From JAKFWF01 sp031365375 (lineage in GTDB: Bacteria; Pseudomonadota; Alphaproteobacteria; Rhizobiales; Hyphomicrobiaceae), in contig JANLXZ010000101.1 of NCBI GenBank assembly GCA_031365375.1, positions 1-9,163 on the forward strand: a DNA stretch of 9,163 nt, written 5' to 3'. The position numbers were made by a program, and so were the translations under genes. How positions within the stretch are numbered: position 1 is the stretch's first letter; the number at the start of each line of letters is the position of its first letter. Below are positions 6,240-9,163 of this stretch, in pieces. Below the pieces are notes generated by a model, which did not search any database, had not been told where the DNA came from, and saw only the letters and a program-made list of their open reading frames with translations.

Positions 6240-8318
6240 TTAGAGTTTCGTCGCGTGCGTCATGACCGGTGGTCTTCGCATCAAATCGTCAATGCGGGAT
6301 CGCTCTTTCTGAAAGTCGGCAAGCTGTTTGCCGGACAATCGTCGTTCGCGTGGCACTTGGATCGCCATCGGGTCGACCGGTCGATTATTGACCAGCACCT
6401 CGTAATGAAGATGGGGGCCGGTAACAAGGCCGGTCGCTCCTATAAAACCAATGACTTGGCCCTGCCGGACCTTGGTGCCTTCCCCCATTCCCGGCGCGAA
6501 TTTGGACATATGAGCGTACGAAGTACTGTAGCCGTTGGCGTGCCGAACTCGAATATAATTGCCGTATTCGCCTTTATACTTAGCTTCTTCTATCACGCCG
6601 GTGCCAGCCGCCATGATCGGCGTGCCAATCGGCCCGGCCCAGTCGACGCCGGCATGCATCCGAAGAAAGTTTAACACCGGATGCCGCCGCATGCCGAAGC
6701 CTGATACGAAGTTGGCGCCTTCGCTGCGAACCGGGCGACGCATCAAAAATTTGCGGCTGTTGTTGCCAAATTCGTCGTAGTAATCGACAGATCCGTCGGG
6801 CGTACGAAAGCGCCAGAATTTCTGGTTTTCGCCACCCGTTACGATCGACGTGAACAGCAGCTCGCCAGGTGTAGTATCGGCGCCGGCTTCTTCTTTGACA
6901 TCGAAAAAATAGTCGACTTGATCACCATGCCTGATCCGGCGGCGGAAATCGATTTCATATGCGTGAATTCGCAGTATCTGCGAAATAGTTTCAGGCTGCA
7001 CACCCTGTACCAGTGCGGAGTAATACAAGCTCGCGTACAAACTGGACCCTTGTGCGTTGCCACCGTCGGTATTGAGCACCGAGCGATTGATCTGACTGTC
7101 AAATGGGGTGGTGCGCGATTCGAACTCGCCGGCTGCGTTCCGGTTGACCGAGATTTTGTGCTGATGCCCGTCGGCGTAGACTGAGAAACGTGCGGGTTCC
7201 AAGCGGTCCGGTCGGGTGAGCGATGGCACGAGCGTCACGTGAACTTCGTACCCCGGTTGCATGGCCTTATCAGGGAAAACTGGTAGTGCCGCGGCAATCA
7301 TGGCGTCCGTTTGTGCCTTGTCCGCGTTTGCGCGCCGCAACACACTGACCAAGGTATCGCCACGCCCTGCGCGCAGCACGCGCTGCTCACTTCGCTCCAA
7401 ATCCTCGATCGCATCGTCGGCTTCGGCGGCTATTTTCGTTAGAATCGTCGTATTTGCCGGCGCTGTCTCGGGAGTGAGCCGTTTCGGTGCGATCAGCTGC
7501 TGGTCTCGCGGGCCGAGCTGATCGGCGCCGTCGGCTTGAAACCCGGGGCGGATGGCGAACGCTTCCGCTTCCCGTGCTTGAGCAACGATATCGGCCACTT
7601 CCTGTTGGTCGAGCTCTTGCCCGTCCTCGGCGGGCAATATGCCCAGCACCAGGTCTACGACGCGAATGGCGACATCGGTTCGTCCCTCCGATCCTTCACC
7701 TTCCTGGGGCGCAGTTTCAGCGCCTGCTTGCGTTGCGTAGAGTTTGAAGGGATTGAATGCAGGAACCAGCTCCGCATCTCGCGCCGGAATCGCGGCCAAT
7801 CGAGCTATAACGCGCATGTAAGGCTTAATCTGAAGGAACGGCCGACCGTCTTTGCGAACCTGCACGTTTTCGCGAATAATATGTTTGGCGGATTGAGCGT
7901 CTCCGATCGGCTGCAACCGATCTGACTTCGGAACGGCCCAATTGAGCCCCTCCGTCGTGGTCGCCCGAGAAAACGAAGAAAGCGGGGCAGGATCGCGAAT
8001 GCCTTTGAGCTTCATGACACCGCTGCCACCGGTCTCACGGCCATCGAGCGACCCGAAGATCGCTACGCCGATGGCGACGGCACCGACACCGGCTGCCAGA
8101 AATGTGCTAAGAAGCCATCGAAACCTGCCCCCGCCGTTACCGGCGGCGTGATCTGCATCATAGACGTCTGAGTGTGTGCGGCTAGCCCGGCCACGATACA
8201 CGTGCGAGAGCCCTGCGGCTTTCGAACTGCCACGCAAAGGCGTTCTCGCGGTATTAGAGCGCCCCACTGGCGCGTGTCGGCGTCGATCAATCACGTCGCA
8301 GTCGCCTTTTGCCGGCAC
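6240..8318 (-). CDS. Membrane-anchored M23 (LytM-type) peptidoglycan endopeptidase
   Basis: Protein of up to 692 residues predicted to cut peptidoglycan cross-bridges in the periplasm. Order: basic cytoplasmic N-terminus (1-66), membrane helix (about 68-91), a long low-complexity linker, a LysM-like segment (about 314-365, with GDTLVSVLRRANA), a pre-catalytic domain, and the M23 domain (about 536-655). Zinc ligands are H555 and D559 (HAGVD) and H638 of HLH; H603 (YAH) and H636 complete the active site. All are present, so it should be an active hydrolase rather than an EnvC-like activator. It resembles the anchored M23 enzymes of Hyphomicrobiales tied to polar growth (RgsM-like), but the match is by pattern only. 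The start is uncertain: no in-frame ATG occurs before codon 102, beyond the helix. I use GTG at 8318; GTG at 8294, with AAAAGG 10 bases upstream, is a good alternative. It is divergent from the rRNA operon. Confidence 0.88.
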   Translation of the reverse strand: MPAKGDCDVIDRRRHAPVGRSNTARTPLRGSSKAAGLSHVYRGRASRTHSDVYDADHAAGNGGGRFRWLLSTFLAAGVGAVAIGVAIFGSLDGRETGGSGVMKLKGIRDPAPLSSFSRATTTEGLNWAVPKSDRLQPIGDAQSAKHIIRENVQVRKDGRPFLQIKPYMRVIARLAAIPARDAELVPAFNPFKLYATQAGAETAPQEGEGSEGRTDVAIRVVDLVLGILPAEDGQELDQQEVADIVAQAREAEAFAIRPGFQADGADQLGPRDQQLIAPKRLTPETAPANTTILTKIAAEADDAIEDLERSEQRVLRAGRGDTLVSVLRRANADKAQTDAMIAAALPVFPDKAMQPGYEVHVTLVPSLTRPDRLEPARFSVYADGHQHKISVNRNAAGEFESRTTPFDSQINRSVLNTDGGNAQGSSLYASLYYSALVQGVQPETISQILRIHAYEIDFRRRIRHGDQVDYFFDVKEEAGADTTPGELLFTSIVTGGENQKFWRFRTPDGSVDYYDEFGNNSRKFLMRRPVRSEGANFVSGFGMRRHPVLNFLRMHAGVDWAGPIGTPIMAAGTGVIEEAKYKGEYGNYIRVRHANGYSTSYAHMSKFAPGMGEGTKVRQGQVIGFIGATGLVTGPHLHYEVLVNNRPVDPMAIQVPRERRLSGKQLADFQKERSRIDDLMRRPPVMTHATKL

Positions 8319-8359
8319 ATCGCTTGACCAGAAACAGTGGGCCTATTGGTGTGCTCCAT
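8291..8359 (-). other. Possible short upstream ORF overlapping the M23 start
   Basis: ATG at 8359 on the minus strand (or the in-frame ATG at 8365) opens a 22 to 24-codon frame, MEHTNRPTVSGQ onward, that ends in TGA at 8291-8293. This stop overlaps the alternative M23 start as GTGA (8291-8294). The arrangement is typical of translational coupling or a regulatory leader peptide, and it offers the only ATG near the M23 5' end. There is no clear ribosome site before it, and chance is quite possible. Confidence 0.2.
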
Positions 8360-8366
8360 GATCATG

Positions 8367-8397
8367 ACTATGGCCAGACTGCGCCATGCCCTGTCAA
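8367..8397 (-). promoter_or_regulatory. Candidate promoter of the M23 peptidase gene
   Basis: On the minus strand a perfect TTGACA (8392-8397) is followed 19 bases later by CATAGT (8367-8372). The -35 is ideal, but the spacing is long and the -10 matches only 4/6. A start near 8360 would place the ATG at 8359 almost at the 5' end of the transcript and leave about 40 bases before the GTG at 8318. Confidence 0.28.
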
Positions 8398-8525
8398 CGC
8401 AAGAGCCGAGATTTGCAACTAGATCTGGACGGTGGCGTAACTGCGGCAACCCGGCGGGGCGCGTCCTGCGTGTTCGGTGCCGGTCGCATCACATATAGGG
8501 AGCGCAATAGATCGGGCTGTGACGG

Positions 8526-8541
8526 CCCCCGCATAAGGGGG
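8526..8541. repeat. CCCCC-GCATAA-GGGGG hairpin
   Basis: Five G-C pairs close a 6-base loop. Neither strand has a T-run immediately after it, so it does not look like an intrinsic terminator. It lies 16 bases before the larger inverted repeat starting at 8557. Confidence 0.4.
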
Positions 8542-8556
8542 TGTTGATAGCTATGC

Positions 8557-8600
8557 ACCGCCAAAAGCTTCTACCAGCTGGCATCCCACCATTTGGCGGT
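8557..8600. repeat. 9-bp inverted repeat ACCGCCAAA/TTTGGCGGT
   Basis: Perfect 9-base arms (8557-8565 and 8592-8600) enclose 26 bases that contain the palindrome CCAGCTGG (8574-8581). The arms could be paired operator half-sites or fold as a stem in RNA. No U-run follows on either strand. Function unknown. Confidence 0.5.
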
Positions 8601-8697
8601 CAAAGACTAGCATCTGACCCAAATTGGAACCTGAATCCGCCCTCGCCGGCGTTCGGATCGGGGTAGCTCACCACCTTGCCAACAACAGCGCCAAAAA

Positions 8698-8712
8698 AAT
8701 CATTATATGATT
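8698..8712. repeat. AT-rich palindrome AATCAT-TAT-ATGATT
   Basis: Perfect 6-base arms around a 3-base centre, preceded by a run of seven A. The centre lies about 95 bp upstream of the predicted rrn start of transcription, compatible with a distal activator or nucleoid-protein site. The AT-rich core could also serve as a -10 element for an upstream promoter. Confidence 0.35.
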
Positions 8713-8746
8713 CATCTGGTTAGGCAGATTCCAAGAGCGTTCGCGA

Positions 8747-8794
8747 ACTTTTTTTAAGAATGATGTTGACACCAGCACGGGTTTTCTATTTATT
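8747..8794 (+). promoter_or_regulatory. Candidate rRNA operon promoter with UP-like element
   Basis: A perfect -35 TTGACA (8766-8771) is followed after 17 bases by TTTATT (8789-8794; 4/6 of TATAAT). Directly upstream lies an AT-rich block (8747-8764, with T7 at 8749-8755), as in UP elements of stable-RNA promoters. Transcription should start near 8801 and run through the boxA leader. The -10 is off consensus, as is common where such promoters are controlled; exact -10 placement is uncertain. Confidence 0.6.
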
Positions 8795-8904
8795 CCGACT
8801 TGTCCGGGGCGCACATTGCTCCGGCGCCCTTGACGGGCTCCTACTTCTGATCCAACCCGAAGGCTACGCCGGGAATTTCCGGCGAAGTCTTGTTGTTTCA
8901 GTCT

Positions 8905-8926
8905 CTACCCTTTTAAAATAGGGTAG
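8905..8926 (+). repeat. CTACCCT/AGGGTAG stem-loop in the rrn leader
   Basis: Perfect 7-bp arms enclose the 8-base AT-rich loop TTTAAAAT, 21 bases upstream of boxA. The stem is flanked on both sides by the direct repeat GGCGAAGTC (8881-8889 and 8931-8939). Confidence 0.5.
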
Positions 8927-8946
8927 TGAAGGCGAAGTCGATGGGC

Positions 8947-8959
8947 TGCTCTTTGACAA
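8947..8959 (+). promoter_or_regulatory. boxA antitermination site
   Basis: TGCTCTTTGACAA differs from the E. coli rrn boxA (TGCTCTTTAACAA) at one position. In RNA, boxA binds NusB-NusE and starts assembly of the rRNA antitermination complex that resists Rho. Its presence about 146 bases downstream of the predicted start is the main evidence that an rRNA operon follows. Confidence 0.75.
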
Positions 8960-8976
8960 TTGAATATGAAGAAAAG

Positions 8977-9062
8977 GAAACGCAGACGGCGGGGTCCTTG
9001 CGGATAACATGTCTTGGAAACAAGGCAGGGTTATCAACGAGACTCTGGTAGATCTGCGTTTC
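8977..9062 (+). repeat. Long nested hairpin downstream of boxA with GAAA tetraloop
   Basis: Three stems nest in register: GAAACGCAGA (8977-8986) with TCTGCGTTTC (9053-9062), 10 perfect pairs; GATAAC (9003-9008) with GTTATC (9030-9035), 6 pairs; and GTCTTG (9011-9016) with CAAGGC (9021-9026), including one G-U pair. The apical loop GAAA (9017-9020) is a GNRA tetraloop. Such a structure in the leader could guide 16S precursor folding or offer an RNase III site. Confidence 0.6.
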
Positions 9063-9163
9063 AGAAACGCCATCACTTGATGAGCGATTACTTCGGGCAA
9101 CTGAATTAATCGCATGTCAAATGTGAAGGTGCCCGTTACGCAGTTATCCTTAGAGTGACTTCC

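Larger units (their letters stand above)
8366..8746. other. Gene-free region between the M23 gene and the rRNA operon promoter
   Basis: I find no convincing protein or tRNA gene here. The stretch holds several inverted repeats: a CCCCC/GGGGG hairpin (8526-8541), a 9-bp inverted repeat ACCGCCAAA/TTTGGCGGT (8557-8600), an AT-rich palindrome (8698-8712) and the palindrome GTTCGCGAAC (8739-8748). Base composition drops toward AT near 8690-8760, as expected just upstream of a strong promoter. Confidence 0.6.
8801..9163 (+). ncRNA. 5' leader of an rRNA operon (precursor upstream of 16S)
   Basis: No protein gene fits here. The stretch contains boxA (8947-8959), several stem-loops and the motif region GGAAACGCAGACGGCGG that is characteristic of alphaproteobacterial rrn leaders as I recall them. 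Stems seen: GGGCGC/GCGCCC (8807-8829), CGCCGG/CCGGCG (8867-8884), CTACCCT/AGGGTAG (8905-8926) and the long nested hairpin at 8977-9062. The leader would load the Nus antitermination complex and help fold and process the 16S precursor. The start of mature 16S (GAGTTTGATCCTGGCTCAG) is not reached, so the identity is inferred from boxA, promoter and structure. The leader of an ITS/23S segment would normally be preceded by tRNA genes, which are absent. Confidence 0.65.

Noticed and set aside
8358..8498. 46-codon plus-strand ORF in the gene-free region
   Set aside because: Arg-rich composition, no ribosome site and no recognised motif; it overlaps the likely M23 promoter.
8676..8706. Second upstream rrn promoter (TTGCCA with CATTAT)
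   Set aside because: The spacing is 19 bases and both elements are imperfect; much weaker than the TTGACA promoter downstream.
8739..8748. LexA-like box at GTTCGCGAAC
   Set aside because: The alphaproteobacterial LexA site is a direct repeat (GTTC-N7-GTTC) and the Gram-positive type has a 4-base spacer; this palindrome fits neither.
8864..9115. 83-codon minus-strand ORF across the rrn leader
   Set aside because: It lies across boxA and the leader stems, has no recognisable domain and is best explained by chance.
8801..9163. tRNA or mature 16S sequence in the right end
   Set aside because: No cloverleaf or T-loop GTTCGA pattern and no conserved 16S 5' end were found; only leader features are visible.

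Overview
The window looks like a piece of an alphaproteobacterial chromosome, most likely Hyphomicrobiales (Bradyrhizobium/Rhodopseudomonas-like). This is inferred from the moderately GC-rich coding sequence, a large single-pass M23 peptidase of the kind common in that order, and an rRNA-operon leader with a near-consensus boxA at the right edge. I see no mobile element, CRISPR array, tRNA or complete rRNA. No multi-gene system here looks clearly new; the region is mostly ordinary housekeeping and metabolic genes.

Left part (62-1156, minus): a zinc- and NAD-dependent alcohol dehydrogenase with all zinc ligands. A 234-bp divergent intergenic region with candidate promoters separates it from a plus-strand series. 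That series holds a small DUF4236 membrane protein (1391-1687), a type I thiolase (1823-3019), an ElyC/YdcF-like DUF218 membrane protein broken by a -1 frameshift (3029-3849), a possible 38-codon ORF (3858-3974) whose stop overlaps the next start as TAATG, and a ketopantoate-reductase-family gene (3974-4906). From the thiolase onward the spacing is tight enough for one transcription unit.

Middle to right (4903-8318, minus): a two-gene unit read leftwards. It consists of a membrane-anchored M23 (LytM-type) peptidoglycan endopeptidase and, 20 bp downstream, a PuuB-like FAD-dependent amine/amino-acid oxidase. The oxidase meets the ketopantoate-reductase gene end to end with a 4-base overlap, leaving no room for an intergenic terminator.

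Right end (8319-9163): a gene-free stretch with several inverted repeats, then a strong candidate rrn promoter (T-tract, TTGACA) and a structured leader with boxA and a long hairpin capped by a GAAA tetraloop. The 16S rRNA gene is expected just beyond the right edge but is not in the window.

The best items for follow-up are the frameshifted ElyC-like gene, the TAATG-coupled small ORF, the missing ATG start and possible overlapping upstream ORF of the M23 gene, and the architecture of the rrn leader.
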